A DNA stretch of 64,000 nt from Planococcus citri. Its lineage: Eukaryota; Arthropoda; Insecta; Hemiptera; Pseudococcidae. The translations under genes and the position numbers were made by a program. Of this stretch, positions 31,640-45,330 are shown in pieces (within the stretch, counting starts at the first letter, position 1; each line of letters opens with the position of its first letter). Under the pieces are notes generated by a model. That model worked only from the letters and a program-made list of their open reading frames with translations. It was not told where the DNA came from and made no database searches. The stretch is from assembly GCF_950023065.1 (NCBI RefSeq), contig NC_088678.1:28758580-28822579 (forward strand). Reading direction: 5' to 3'.

Positions 31640-34255
31640 CCCATATTGTTTTACACTTTTGTAAAAATTTTCTATACATACCTGCGATTGATTACAAGAA
31701 CGGCAATACCATCAAAATCTCACTTTAATCCAAATCATATTCAACACCACAAAATTAGTTATACATAACAAGTTGAAAATTTTTGGCGATAAAAAATGGT
31801 GAAAAACAATTTTTTGATCATGGAATTTCTTCAAATTCAATTTATTTCGCGAGCTTTTGCTCTACAGTGGCCGGGAATGTCTCAAATTAATTGTCTGTGA
31901 TAGAGGAACACTTTTATGTCACTTTTCAATAGGTAGCGCTAATAACAGACCAGATATACATGGTGGTCGGGTTTAGGCACTGGGCGGAATAGGGGTGTTT
32001 TACCCTTACCTATCGCAGTTAAAAAATAAAAATTGTTTTTCCCCCTCAAGAAGCAAGACTTAATGCGTTGAATCTGAATAAAAATGATGTATCGAATCTG
32101 AAGAAAATGATAAGATTGCTTAAATAAAACCAAAAACTCCTCGGGTTTCTTGTTGGGTGCAGGTAAGGTAAATTACCTCCTTCTTTTTTTTTACTCCATT
32201 AGTTTGTTTGAGGTACAAGACCCATCGTATCGTTAGCCACGTGCCTTATAAAGCTGAGTTCTGCGTGCGATAAGCCTCTTTTCTTCGGTGCTCTCATCAG
32301 TAACAGCTTTTTTAGATGCTGATAAGAGAGAATCAGAAATGAGAATCGTATTTTATTGTGTTTCGTTGTTTTATAAGAACTTTTATCAGTCTGGCTACGC
32401 TGCCTTGGATTTTCATCATTTGCGATGATTAGGGGCTTCCAGTAAGTATTACCTCAGATGCTCGTGAAAGTACTTATTTTTTTATTTCGTAATGTATCAC
32501 AAGTGTTGAACGCAGATTACATTGCATGAAAGCTCTGGTTCCTCTCACGTGTGCTTACCTATAACGTATGTATTTACCATTGCAAAAATTATTTGCTGAA
32601 AAATTGTCATCGAGTCTTACCAGCATCACGAATCCCGCCATCTGGTGTTCTTTTCCTCTCATCTTGAAAAAAATTTGAGAACTTGAAGTTTGACGAAAAT
32701 TTTATAGAATAAATCGAGTAGTTGAAAGAATAAGGGTACCTAATATCTATAGTGAAAATTGTGAAGTAAAGAGTAGTAAAAGGATCGTAGAAAAAAAATT
32801 CAATAATCAAAACACCTCCGCTCCTTTAACCCGATATCCTGTTGATTTTGATTATATTGACGCAGATTGCGCTGAGCTGCTTAGTTAAAAGCTGACCCAG
32901 CATGCGATCGAATCCACCATTTCGCAATACATTCGATATTTTCAATTTCCAGTGTATAATATATCATTATTTTAACCATATACGTGTACATATACTCGTA
33001 TGTAGTATAGGTACACGAAACTCCACGCACGTATATGTATAGGTCCAGATGCAGGGGGGGATGGGATAGGATGTGGGCAGTGAGCAACAATCCACACACG
33101 ACCATAACGCGTTCCGCTATACACGCATTAATCATAATTACCCGTCGACTTGTCCGATATTACCTTGCTGGCCACCTATATCTATACGTAAAACGCGTTA
33201 AATACGCGAAAAAGATAAAGTAATTAAAACCTGGAAAAAGGGAAATGCTCGCCGAACCCGATGAAAACTTTGTTTATATACCAACCAATGCGATAATATC
33301 GTTTCGTATAAATCATTATCCACCTATTTCCTTTTCCTACGTAATAAAAAAATAAACCTCGCGTATAAGCCTGGGGATTCTTCGAAACCCATCGGATCCC
33401 TGGTTTGGTATTCGTGTTCGAAGGTTGTGTGTACCTAGACCTTGTACCTACTGTTCCCTTATACGAGTGTATTTGCAACTTATGTACGAGGATAATTCGA
33501 TTCTTGCGATATTAATTATCAGGTGTCCTGCTACTTTCTCGAGAGAGAATGTAGCCAAGCATAATAGTATGTACCTAAACATTCGTTAATGTCAATTGTG
33601 TGTCAATGTTTGAAAAATTACTGAAATGATGCTTTACCTGAGCTGACCTTAGAGTACTTAGCTACTTACTTCTTACAGCTGTCGGCGTTTCCTTTCGACT
33701 TTCTCACGTTTTTTAGTCATTGGCACCTTTTTGAAGTCGAATCGTGCGTTTTTTGCTTCTTATTTGAATAATTTTCATCGAAGAGTCGTTCAAAAATTCC
33801 ACAAATTGGTTTAAGAAATGTTCTTTTTCATTTATTGGAATTTTAGGATCTTTGAAGATGCAGTTTTGGCCAAAAGTAACATGTCATTTGCCTCTTGTTC
33901 CTCAAAGATCATATCAGATAATAGCAATTAATCGGCTGCCGACTGGGGTTTCGAAATTGACCAATGAAAGTTGATCTTTGGGGTTTAGAACACTGCTGAC
34001 AAAATTTTCAGATTGCTAGTTCACTCCTATCCCCTCCAAAAGTGGTAAAATCTATATTTCTGTTGGACTTGTTCACCTGGGGAAGTTTTCAACTGAATTT
34101 TTTCTAAGTTGCAAGGATGCCAGACACTAGCAAAGGTAATTCGTGAAAATTGAAATTGATAACTTCCTTTCAACATAACGTATAAAAAAATATAACCGTT
34201 TTATTTCAACGTACAAAAACATATTAAAAGTCACGTACAATATTTAGTGAGCTTC
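31640..34255. other. Low-repeat DNA, CpG-richer at 32200-33560
   Basis: No repeat family and no convincing protein. 32880-33540 is rich in CGTA/TACG words. GTGCAG|GTAAGG near 32158-32169, after a pyrimidine-rich run, weakly resembles a ratchet splice site. The last 600 bases are ordinary AT-rich DNA. Confidence 0.35.
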
Positions 34256-34261
34256 AAGGAT

Positions 34262-34375
34262 GGGCTATATACTTTAGCTTGGTTTATACTGAATTTAATG
34301 TCCATTAACCTAAAATTTGCCTTTGTTTAACTTCTAAGGTTAAGTTTAAGTTTACGGTTAAATTCAGTATAGCCC
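34262..34375. mobile_element. Small MITE, GGGCTATA ends
   Basis: Left GGGCTATA and later GGTTTATACTGAATTTAA face the right end TTAAATTCAGTATAGCCC. The interior is rich in GGTTTA/GGTTAA-like words, as in 61955-62122. No clear target duplication. Confidence 0.5.
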
Positions 34376-34649
34376 CTCCTTTACAAAAGCTCAGAAAAGT
34401 TGGAGCAAGTTTTCCATAAAATAACGCTACAGCGAGTAACCTTAAACGGAAACGTATCCGCTAAATAACGTTATCTACTTACCAACTAAAACGCATAAAT
34501 ACCTAAGTATCTAAATATGATATCGATTTACAAATAGTCGATTAAAAATGACAAAATCATCACACACTCATCACCAAAAATATAAATAAATAGGTCCCTA
34601 CAAAATAATATTGTGCACCGCTTCTGTAAGTATAGGTATTATTATGTGC

Positions 34650-35570
34650 AATAAAGTGGATTGTGAAAAAAAATTACAAAATATAGAATATTTTGATCAA
34701 ATTTGGCAGGGATCTTCGATTTGAAAGTCGCTCAAAAAAAATGTTGACCTCTGAGGTGGCTCTGAAGGTTAGATATGGATGCTCAAAGAGGAAGCATTTT
34801 CAAAACCATCGCTTTTTTTCGCTTCAGCTTCTGTCGGACTTGTTTTGGAAAAAGTGGATTCGGCTCTGACGTAACCATTGCAATCAAAATCCAAGATCTT
34901 TTTTAGGGTTCTACTGAGCGGTTGAAAATTCGCAAATTGTATGCTCTTTTTGGTGAATTCGAGTTATGAAAATTTTATTCTGATATAACTTACATATTTC
35001 GCACAAATTATGTAGGTGTGCCAAAATATTGAAAGATATTATAATTTCTGAAACTGGAGAAGTACAAAATACAGTGATATTAATTTTTTTTTGAAATTAA
35101 TGCCAATTTTAAAAAACCTAAAAAATTTGATGATAAGTTTTCAGCCATTTTTCTTGATTTTTTGAAATTGGCGATGATGACTGAAAAATTAAAACCATTG
35201 GTTTTCGAAATATTTCTCCAATCTTACAAATGATATCTTTCGATGATTTGGCATTAATACAAAAACTGAAAAAATGTTCAATACTTACCCAGAAGTTTGC
35301 GCCTTTAGGGCCCCAAAAAAGAGTTTTAGATTTTGATGGAAATGCCATAGATCGTCACAGAATTTCTAATATCATCTTTTTAGACTACGCCATTTTTTCC
35401 AGAATAAGTTGCTTGTTGGCAAAAGCGGAAAACCCACGAGTTTTCTGAAAATGTCCCTTTTTTTAAGGACTTATACAATTATACATCTCCACAGGGGCAT
35501 CTCCGATGATAAAATTTTTTCTGAGTGACTTTCAACTCAAAATGAAGGCCTTCCCTTGAATTTGAAACAT
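34650..35570. mobile_element. Long-arm fold-back element, copy 1
   Basis: The left arm (GTGGATTGTGA, TTTTGATCAAATTTGG, GCTCAAAGAGGAAGCATTTTC, AAAATCCAAGATC, CTACTGAGCGGTTG) returns inverted on the right (TTAGATTTTGATGG, TTCTGAAAATGTCCC, AGTGACTTTCAACTC, CCTTGAATTTGAAA). It is the same family as 42530-43445. Arms are about 300 bases. No coding content. Confidence 0.6.
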
Positions 35571-37239
35571 TTCATCTTTATACCAACGCCTTCAGAATGA
35601 CGGAAATATCATTTTTGGTGACTTTTTCTGCACCCGACATCGATGAAGACGCCGATCTACATACATCATCAATCTAAATTTGAGGCAAATTTTTCAATTT
35701 TCTACACGTTTTGTAATTTTTATTTTAATAATTGAATCGTGCCACTTTGGAAATCCCTGGCCTCTTTTCCGGATAACCTACGTGGCTAAAATTCATGTTT
35801 AGACTGTAATGCATAAAAAATGAAGATCCCACATCAAAATTTTAGAGAAATTATGAAATGAGATTTTTTCTCACTTGAAGTCAATTGAGGTAATTGGGAA
35901 TTTTTCAAAGAGTGACCTGCTTTTTCAATTCTTTTTTCACTATACCTCTGTTATAATGGAAGCTAAAGGGCTGGAATAATTTCTGTCGTGTATCGACGAA
36001 TACTCATACGATATAAGAAGAAATCTAAAAATTCTACCTTAACGAATTATTAATGCTGCTGCTGCAGCGGAATCAGTCCAGAATGGGTCAAAGGCATCCT
36101 GTAATGATTGTATATTTGATTAATTAATTGGTCCTTAGGTATAAATTGCATGCAGATTGCTTCAAAATTGAAAAATTGACCGAAAAAGAAAAAAATTACC
36201 TACTAATTTAAAACAAAATGGTGTGCTCTGATTCATTGTACTGTCCTGTATAATCAGATTAAAAAGGAATAACTTCGCCTTGTCGGTCAGTTGATTTTAA
36301 TACTCCGGTGTATATAAATTGGCAAACATTTCTTCAGCTCTAAATTATCTTCGATATTTTCTTCTTTTGAGTAATAAAAAACACTATTGTCCATTTCAGT
36401 TTTGCTAGCGAACTTCTTAAGAAACTGATCCTAAATGGGGCATCCGTTCATTCACAAAATTCTCTAGTTTCCGCTTTTCCTACGAGATGATTTGGCCCTT
36501 GTTGACACATTTTCCCACTGCATACATCAAAGACATGTTTCTTGAAATTGTTCCAGTGTATAATAATTCTGAATTATCGAGTGTGTAACGTTGCGAGGCA
36601 TTATCAAAAAAATTGTACTGAATTGTAATCATGTAGGTCTCCCGAAAAAGCTTCAAGTCAAGGGTTCCCAAAGTGGCTTGACTCTTTGTTTTCTTTCTTT
36701 TTTTGATGAAAATTATAAAGCATGAAAAAATTGACAAATTAATACAGGGTTCTTATACTGTTCCTTGTTGCGAGAAAAAAAATCGCCGAAAATTGAAGAC
36801 TTTATTAGGGAGTACAAATCGTGAAAAAAAAACGTGTTTTGCATTTTTCAAATTACAATTCCACCTATATAAAAAAAATTTGAAAAAAAATTTTTTGTCA
36901 CCAGAAATTTTGGACCTCGAAGACCAACTTCCACGGGTTCATTTTTAAATCCCAGTGGGGGGGGGGGGTGATTCGCCCTGCCGTAATTTGATGAGAAAAT
37001 CTACAAAATATTCTTACGCTGAATTGAAGCTGTTTCAATTTCAAATGATTTTTTTGAAGAGAAGGGGAGAATTCAATCTGCTGTTTTAGTCTTCATCTTC
37101 AATTGAAAAACTGAATTTTTGTAGGATTTCTTCTCTGACGTCAAAACTAAACCAAATTCAAGTAGTGATAGCTGAAAAAAGCGATGAAAAATTTTATAAG
37201 TGGTGTAAATAAAAAACACTTTAATTATTTTATAATAAA
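35571..37239. other. Non-coding DNA, no gene seen
   Basis: AT-rich, with a 12-base poly-G run (36957-36968). Short frames only. Confidence 0.5.
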
Positions 37240-37960
37240 TTACCATCCCGAGAGGCGTTGGTTGTAGGTATACGAAAAATGCAAAAGCAAGAGAGCTCGT
37301 TTGAGCCGTAATGACCATCTTTCGATGTTTTTGACTCGTGTCAAGTACCTATCTATGTAGTACCTACCTATATTGCAGAAGAACTCGCTTCATCTGCGAA
37401 AATCATTCTTTATATATTATAAGAACTGTATCTACTCTTGAACTACACGTACTTATCCGTAACGTGCTCGTGTTAAGGGTATACGTATATAAGATTCCAA
37501 CGCAACTAGGTGGTTTTCTCCCTGCTTTCCTTTCTGCCCCCGCCGCCCGGTAGTCCTGATTTCGTCACTATTTACGTATAATAATCGGGTACACACAACG
37601 GTGCGGTGAAGTATACGAACGTGACAAAATATCTTTTGTCGAGGACGTCATCGTGTGAGGGTGGTTTTCGAAAGCTCGAATTCTAGTACTTCGTTAACTT
37701 TTCGTACGCGAAGATGACGATGATAAGTTGACGATTGAGAGAGAATGCTGGAGGAAGATGCGAAGACGTTGTTGTGGCCTGGCCGGATATTAAACCGATG
37801 AAAAACCGCTAGATGTTCTCGCCGTTGGCTTTTAAAAAATCGTAGAGGTAGGTGCGATAATGAAACGTCGCGTCGAGAGAAAGTGTTCATTTGTGGACGA
37901 AATTTCTCATTTTTACAATGTCTGAAGAATGTGGGCTATTTTTCAGAGTTCAGACGACGT
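37240..37960. other. CpG-richer low-repeat island
   Basis: CCCGCCGCCCGG near 37538 and many CG sites to 37910. No repeats. An 80-codon minus-strand frame (37648-37890) lies inside but shows no domain. Candidate regulatory or exonic host DNA. Confidence 0.3.
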
Positions 37961-38454
37961 TTTCTATGGTGTGGATATTGGTTTGGGGTTAGTGAGGGGG
38001 GAAATGGAGGGAAGTGAGAGAGGTAAAGAATGTGATCATCAAGGTGAGATTATTTTCTCATCGGAGTGTGATAAGATTAGGTAGGTAATTGGTGGCGAAA
38101 ATTGAGAGAAAAATAGGCATTGATTTTAAACTTGACGTGGAAATATTTTTTGAGCAATTTCTGTATATTGATTAATTAGTCTAGAAAATGGTGAAATTTG
38201 CTACTATTTTTCCCCTCAGCTTAGTTTAAACAGCTTGAAAATAATTTCAAAGTTTCTTTTTTTTTTTTTTTTAAACCTTTCTTAACAGTACTTCTATGGA
38301 ATGTACGTCATTGTTTGGAATTTGTAATGTATTTTACTTACTCACTAGTCCATAAAAGTCTGCGTACAAATAGTTCCAAAATTGAATAAAACAATATACT
38401 CTGAAACTTTTGGCAAACGTTCAAAAAAGCTCTACATGAGAAATTAGGACCTGA

Positions 38455-40620
38455 CTTATCATAAATTTTTAGAAAAACTTGATGAATTTTTTTTCAAATT
38501 TGATTTCACCTTTGGTTCTAGCTTTTTTTCGCACCTGACATTGCTTCTAAGTTGAAAACAATTCTGAAATTTGAATTGAAGCTGAATAAACTCATCAACG
38601 TTTGATTTTGAATAAGCATACTTATTGCTTTGAACTTTTCAATACAGTAAATCTAATTTTAAGAACTAGGTATTCTTGAAAAAAAAATTGATGCTCGCAG
38701 GAACGGAAAATTCCATATTTAACCAAACCTGACCTCGCAATTTTTTTTGATTTTTTTGATTTTATGTTGATTAGTTGTTCTGAAATTTGATTAAAACCTT
38801 GAAATGTTACTCATTTTCTCGAGCAATAAAATCGCGAGCTCTTCTCAATTTTAGCTGAATGTTTTGGAAATTTTTAACTTTCCAAAATGTTGCTCTTTTT
38901 CTGATCTACTTTCGCAGCAGAATCGTTATCTTTTTCAATTGTCGAAAAAGTTGATTGTCAGTGTTTTTTGTGAAGTACTGCTAATTTAGCGAATTGTGGG
39001 GGAGAGGGGCACAGCTGAAAATTACTCGACGAACAATTTGAAGAAGTCTTCGACCAGAAAGTGAAAATAAAATTTACGTGTAAAATTTGGACCATCCCTC
39101 CCCTTTCTGAAAAAAATCGTCACGTGTTAGCGAAATCCCCGCCAAAGAAAAACTTGAATTTTTTAAGTAATGATATATTATTGTGGTTGTATTTCAGTTT
39201 TTTCAAAGTTTTCGGGAATGGGTTGACAAATTTTAAAATTTTGGCTTTGAAGGCATATTCTCTGCTCACATCAGGCCAAATTGGTTCAAATTTCGGATTT
39301 AAGGTTGAAATAAAATTCAGAAAAAAAAACATTTTTCCAGAAATTTTTTATGTTGATTTTTTATCTCTGTCCCCAAATTTTGGGACCTTGAAATCAAAAT
39401 AGGCCCTTTGCTATATTTTTCTTGAAAAGTAGGTACATCTACTCATTGTGAGCATTCGTTTTTAAATAATAGGTATTAGTTTTTTAGCTTTGATAGGATC
39501 CAAATAAAACTTGTTGAAGTTCAGCATAATTTTTTTCATCCTTACATAAATTGAGCAATGAGCATATCTACTCTTTACCTAGCATAGAATAAAAATCGAG
39601 ATGGCACCTTACCTAATTGTCTGAAGCTCTAAAGCGGAAATGCGAATAAACCTTTCTGGATTTAATCAACTCCCTCACACGTGTATCGTATCCTGTGAAA
39701 GAATGCAATTTGAAATAATGATGAAAATGATATTTTTGGAGGGTGAAAGAGGATGGGGGGGGTTGATTTTGCGTTTGAAGTCTCCAATTTTCAAAATCAG
39801 CTTTCGCTTTTGTGCTTTCCATTTTTCAGTATTTATGATCATTTTCTAAAATTTTGTTTGTGGTAATTTTTTCATTTCTTTTTTCGGTTTTCACATCCAC
39901 AGTTGCTTACAGAGAAACTCGATCTGCTGATTTCTTCGGTTTTCATCCTTCTCCCATCAGTTTTTTACAATTCACCCAACCTTGATACCACATATTTGCA
40001 ATGATGGATGTGAAAATAAATGATTACTTACTTACTTATTCACTTCCCATGAAAACAATGAGTCGGCTTCTCTTGTTGGATCATAGGATGTGAAAATAAA
40101 TGATTATCTACTTACTTATTCACTTCCCGTGAAAACAATAACTCAGCTTCTTTTGATGGATCACAGGTATGCGAAAGCTTCATGATGAAAAATTGATGGC
40201 AACCAAAATGTAGGGAATTAAATTTAGAGTCGTCTGAATGCAATTGGATTTTCCAAAAAATCAACACGGTACATTTTTGAGGCTATAATATTGTGGTTTT
40301 ATTCAGATTTTCACGTATTTGTTTGACAACTTCATTTTGCAGCCCTATAGCATTTGAATATTATTGAGAACTTTTTCACAAAGTTAGGTACATTGGATTA
40401 GCTATGGCGCACTATAGGGTAGATCACAAGGGGGGAAAAAGATTGGAGGATTTTGGCCAAATTCAATGACAACCTTCATTTTGAGTTGAAAGTTACTTTA
40501 GAAAATTTTTTAGCTCCACAGTTGCTCCTGAAGAAGGACAGATATGAGTCCCCAAACAGAAGACATTTTCAAAAAAAGTTGTCTTTTTTTTGCTGTAGGC
40601 AGTAGCTCCTACCTAACCAT
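38455..40620 (+). repeat. 2.1-kb tandem duplication, copy A
   Basis: It shares a long ordered series of blocks with 40621-42740: GACATTGC, TTGAAAACAATTCTGAAATT, GGAGGAGAGGGGC-like, AATTGGTTCAAATTTCGGAT, GTGTATCGTATCCTGTGAAA, GTTGCTTACAGAGAAACTCG, ATGATGGATGTGAAAATAAA, GTAGATCACAAGGGGGG. The spacing between matching blocks is about 2,090-2,150 bases. The ATGTGAAAATAAATGATTAC then TTACTTACTTA stretch looks like a LINE-type polyadenylation/simple-repeat tail. No conserved coding frame. Confidence 0.85.
40006..40168 (+). repeat. Two-copy 80-bp tandem repeat inside copy A
   Basis: GGATGTGAAAATAAATGATT starts both units (40006 and 40086). They share TTATTCACTTCCC, GTGAAAACAAT and TGGATCA with few changes. 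The corresponding place in copy B has only a diverged form. Confidence 0.85.
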
Positions 40621-42740
40621 AAGAATTTTTTGATCAAATTTTGATGAAAGTTTTTTCAAGTTTAATTTCACCTTTCTAGCTTTTTTTCACACCTGACATT
40701 GCCTGTAAGTTGAAAACAATTCTGAAATTTGAATTGAAGCTGAAGAAAGTCATCAAAGTTTGACTTTGAATGAACTTTTTGCTTTGAACTTTTCAATACA
40801 AAAAAATCTAATTTTAAGAACTAGGTAAGTATTCTTGAAAAAAATTTGATGTTCGCAGGAACGGGAAATTCCATATTTAACAAAACCTGACCTTGCATAT
40901 ATTTTTTTTTTGATTGTAATGTTGATTAGTTGTTCTGAAATTTGATTAAAACCTTGAAATATACCTACTCATTTCCTCAAACATCTCAAGTTCAGCCGAA
41001 TGTTTTAGAAAATTTTCAACTTTCCAAAATGTTGCTCTTTTTCTGATCTATTTTCGCAGCAGGATCGTTTTCTTTTTCAATTGTCGAAAAAGTTTATTGT
41101 CGATGTTTTTTGTCAAGTACACCTAATTTAGTGAATTTTGGAGGAGAGGGGCGCAGCTTCCAATCATTCGACGAACAATTTGAACGAGTTTTGGACCACA
41201 AGGTGAAAACAAAAAAACCAATTTATGTGTAAAATTTAAGCCATTCCTCCCCTTTCTGAAAAAAAATCGTTAAGTTTTAGCAAAATCCCTGTCAATGAAA
41301 AGTTTAAATTTTCTATGCAATATGTTATGGTGTTGTATTTTCAGTTTTTACAAAATTTTCGGGAAGGGGTTGAAAAATATAAAAAGTTTGGCTTTGGAGG
41401 CATATCTCGACTGCCCACATAGGGCCAAATTGGTTCAAATTTCGGATTTGAGGTTGAAATAAAATTCAAAACAAAAAAAAACCATTTTTCCAGAAATTTT
41501 TTATGCACATTTTTTGATCTCTGTCCCAAAATTTTGGGCCCTTGAAATATCTACTCGTTGTGAGCTTTCGTTTTTAAGAAATACCAGCTTTTTTGCTTTA
41601 GTACATAGGAGTCAAATTAAAACCTGTTGAAGTTCAGCTTATTTTTTTCCACATCCTGACATAATTGAACATACTCTTTACCTTGCATAGAATAAAAATC
41701 GAGATAGCACCTTACCTAATTGTCCGAAGCGTCAAAGCAGAAATTAGAATAAAACTTTTTGAATTTGATACTGTAAATCAACTCCCTTACGCGTGTATCG
41801 TATCCTGTGAAAGAATGAAATTCAAAATAATGGCGAAAATTATATTTTTGTTGGGAGGAGGAGGAGGAGTAGGGGGGAGTCGATGAGCTCTCGTTTTCGT
41901 GTTTTCATTTTCAAGTTTTTATAATCGTTTTCTAAAATTTCGTTTTAGTGGTAATTTTCTCGTTTCTTTTTTTGGTTTTCACATCCACGGTTGCTTACAG
42001 AGAAACTCGATCTGCTGATTTCTTCAGTTTTCATCCTTCTCCCATCAGTTTTTTACTATTGCCCAAACCTCGGTACCACATATGTATTTTCAATGATGGA
42101 TGTGAAAATAAATATGATTACTTACTTTTTTTAAGAGTTTATGGAAAAAAAAACGAGAAAATTGACGTTATCGTGATATAAGTAAATGATTACCTACTTA
42201 CTTATTTACTTTCCATGAAAGTAACATGACTTTGTTTGCGTACTGTGGGCTTACATGGTATGCGAAAGTCTCATGACTAAAAATTGATGATAACCAAGAT
42301 GTAGGGAATTGAATTTGGAGTCGTCTGAATGCGATTGAATTTTCTAAAAAAATCAACACTGTACATTTTTGAGGCTACAATATTGTGGTTTTACTCAGAT
42401 TATCACGTATTTGTTTGACAACTTCATTTTGCAGCCCTAGCGTTTGAATATTATTGTGATTTATTTGACGGTTTGTACCCCATAAAACAAACTTTTTTAC
42501 GAAGTCAGGTACTTTGGAGTAGCTATATAGCACATTATAGAGTAGATCACAAGGGGGGGGGAAAAAGATTGGAGGATTTTGACCAAATTCAATCGCAACC
42601 TTCATTTTGAGTTGAAAGTTACTTTGGAAATTTTTTTAGCTCCGCAGTTGCTCCTGAAGAAGGAAATATACGAGTCCCCAAACAGAAGACATTTTCAAAA
42701 AAGTCGCGTTTTTTCGCTGTAGGCAGTAGCTCCATACCTA
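40621..42740 (+). repeat. 2.1-kb tandem duplication, copy B
   Basis: Second copy of 38455-40620, about as diverged throughout. Its right end overlaps the left arm of the fold-back at 42530-43445. Copy A carries only that left arm (about 40400-40620), so the duplication breakpoint lies in the fold-back. Confidence 0.85.
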
Positions 42741-43445
42741 ACCTGTTGTAGGGAAGGGAAAATGGCTTAGTACCAAAAGATTGAAGGTATTTTTGAGATT
42801 CTGCGTCGACTCGGGCTATTGTCATCAGAATCCAAGACCATTTTTGGGATATTACTGAGCTGTTGAAATTTGCAAATCGCTTTTGTTTTGGTAAATTTTG
42901 TGGTGACAATTTTCTGTCATTGATTCCAAAAAAAAGAACGAGGAAAACAGTCAAAAATGTTGGTGATTTTTTTTAGTTTTTTGAAATTTTTACTGCATTC
43001 CAAAAATATATTTTCCCATTTTGAAAAATAATATATTTCGACGTTTTGGCTTAATTAATAATGTGAGATGTCTCAGAAGAAAAACTTTTCGAAACACGAA
43101 TTCCCCAAAATAAACTATTGGAAAATCCTCAATCGCTCAGTAAAATCCCAAAAGTGGTCTTGGATTTTGATGGAAATTGACTAGGTCGTCGTAGAATTTC
43201 ATGTACCATCTTATGAGACTGAATCATTTTTCTCAAAAAAAAGTTAGGTAGGGGCAAGTGTGGAAAAACAGGATTTTTTTCAAAAATTTATCTTCTTTGA
43301 GGACCCCTGTCTTCTAACTCCCCTTCAGGAGCATGTCCGGAGCTAGAATTTTTTCTGAGTGACGTTGAACTTGAAATTAAGAGTTCTATCTACTAAATTT
43401 GGACAAAATCTTTCAATATATATATTTTTTTGTGATCCACCTTGA
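42530..43445. mobile_element. Long-arm fold-back element, copy 2
   Basis: Left arm: GTAGATCACAAG, AAGATTGGAGGATTTTGACC, AGTTGAAAGTTACTTTGG, AGTTGCTCCTGAAG, CAAACAGAAGACATTTTC, ATCCAAGACCA. Right arm, inverted: TTGGATTTTGATGG, CCTGTCTTCTAACTCC, CTTCAGGAGCATG, AGTGACGTTGAACTTG, CAAAATCTTTCAATAT, GTGATCCACCTTGAATG. Arms are about 400 bases with substantial divergence. Related copies lie at 945, 34650 and 40400. Confidence 0.7.
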
Positions 43446-43508
43446 ATGACACTCTTCTCTACTCCCAAACTTTTCAGAATCCTGAACAGTTTGAAGCAAT
43501 TTTTTTTT

Positions 43509-43520
43509 GGGGGGGGGGGG
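43509..43520 (+). repeat. Poly-G tract (12 G)
   Basis: Twelve G directly after an eight-T run, just right of the fold-back. Confidence 0.95.
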
Positions 43521-43639
43521 TGATTGAAGTTCTAAACGTCATTCAAAATAAAAAAGGTAGATCTATTTTGAATTTAAAATGAGAGGGCAGGGTGAAATTG
43601 AAGGCTGCATCAAGTCAAAATTGAAAAACGATAACTGAG

Positions 43640-45330
43640 GTATATGTTTATGTGTTTGTACAATGCGATGGAAACATTTTTAGGTGTGTATTTTGGAAAA
43701 GTATCCAAATAATGATGTCGCGTATGTTGAAATACACGCCATGATTTTCTAGGTCGCCGATTTAGTAGAATCTGTATCGTTGTACGTAGGTAATTTTACG
43801 CTACGGTAGAAATGATTCCATTAACCGAACAAAACGGGCGTTAATTATGAAATTCTCGTTAAATTTTCATTTTATATAATAACGTCTAAAAATAAACTCG
43901 ACGATGGAGCGAGCGTTGTCATGCCATGCCACCTCACCGCGGCGGTGTGATATCCATTATACGTGGAATAGGTAGGATACGTACCTATTTTCAAACGAAT
44001 AAAAATCACATCGCGAATAGTTAATCGAGGTAAATTTACCCACGTCGACGAGAGAGACATTTTTGTTTACAATTACTATATACACTCTATACAGCAGAGC
44101 GTACAGTTTTCTCGATAAAAGCACATAGTCTGCGACGGGGACAGGCTGGAGGGAGAGTGAAAAATTGAAAAAAATTAGATAAAAGCAAAAAAGTTTGATT
44201 TTTAATTATCTCGGTGGCAAACGATACGAAAAAGTTAAATGGTTCGTTTAATTTTTAAACATATTTTTCAACGGTAAATTACTACAACAATAAACTAAAA
44301 CACCGCATCTGCTCACCTATCAATCACGATAAAAACTTTTTCGAGTAAAAATTTGCAGCTTTATAAAAAAAAAAAGTATATAAATATCTGGCGCGAATGC
44401 GACGTCTGCGTCGAGTTCGAGATCAGCAGAGGGAGGGGTTTGTTGCTCCTTCGCTTATTTCCGAATGTAAATTAAGAATACAGAGAGCTTAATCCGTAAA
44501 ATCGACTCATTTATATCGTCCCCCCAGTACGTCGACAATCGCCCCTCTCGCGTACATTTTTCAATTGTCATTAAAGTTTGTAAATCTTTTACGACTTTTT
44601 TTCTTTTGCTTGCTCTGGCGCAACATTTTATTAAAACAGTTTTGAATAAATTCAACTTATCCTTTTTAAAAGTTCTCAAAAGTAAAAAAGTTTTTCATTT
44701 TATAAACCATCACACTGGCGCACATACACGCGCGTAGATTCTTATATATAGTCCGCGGCCACGATGAAGGAAGGGAGAGAAGGGGAAGAAAAAGGCGAAA
44801 AATACTCCAACGTCGCAACTTTTAATGGTTTTTTTACGCCGTAGTTTCGTTTTCTTTCTTCTTTCTGTGTTTTTTTTTTCCTCCTCGAGATATACCTAGA
44901 GTTTTTTTTTTCCTTTTTTTTACTACCGTGGTAAAAATATGTCTAACATACAGGTTAATGCGCGAAATACCGTACCATCTTTATTGTCGTAGATCACGAT
45001 TACAATACGCAGACAAGACGATTCTCTAAAGGGCAGTTTGGCGTAGTTATCACGTTCTAAAATTACTTACTTTTCTTCGTCGTGTTGTTGGTGGTCGTAT
45101 TTTCTTAGGTTTTTGTTATCGTTATATATATTTTTTTCGAACCCCCTCGGTTATTATGACGTCGTATTTAGAAAGCATATTTTTATTATTATTTTTATTT
45201 TACATCTTGATACAGGCCTTCTTGGTTTTGTAAAAAGTATTTCCGGAATGGTTTCCAATTTCGTCGTAAACGTGGCTCATCTCGAGAGCGTTTTTTAAGG
45301 AAGAGTTTGGTAGTGCGGATTGTGGATGAT
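43640..45330. other. CpG-richer low-repeat stretch
   Basis: CTCACCGCGGCGGTG near 43933, CCGCGGCCACG near 44754 and many CG sites. No repeat family. Frames are short and without domains. Confidence 0.3.
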
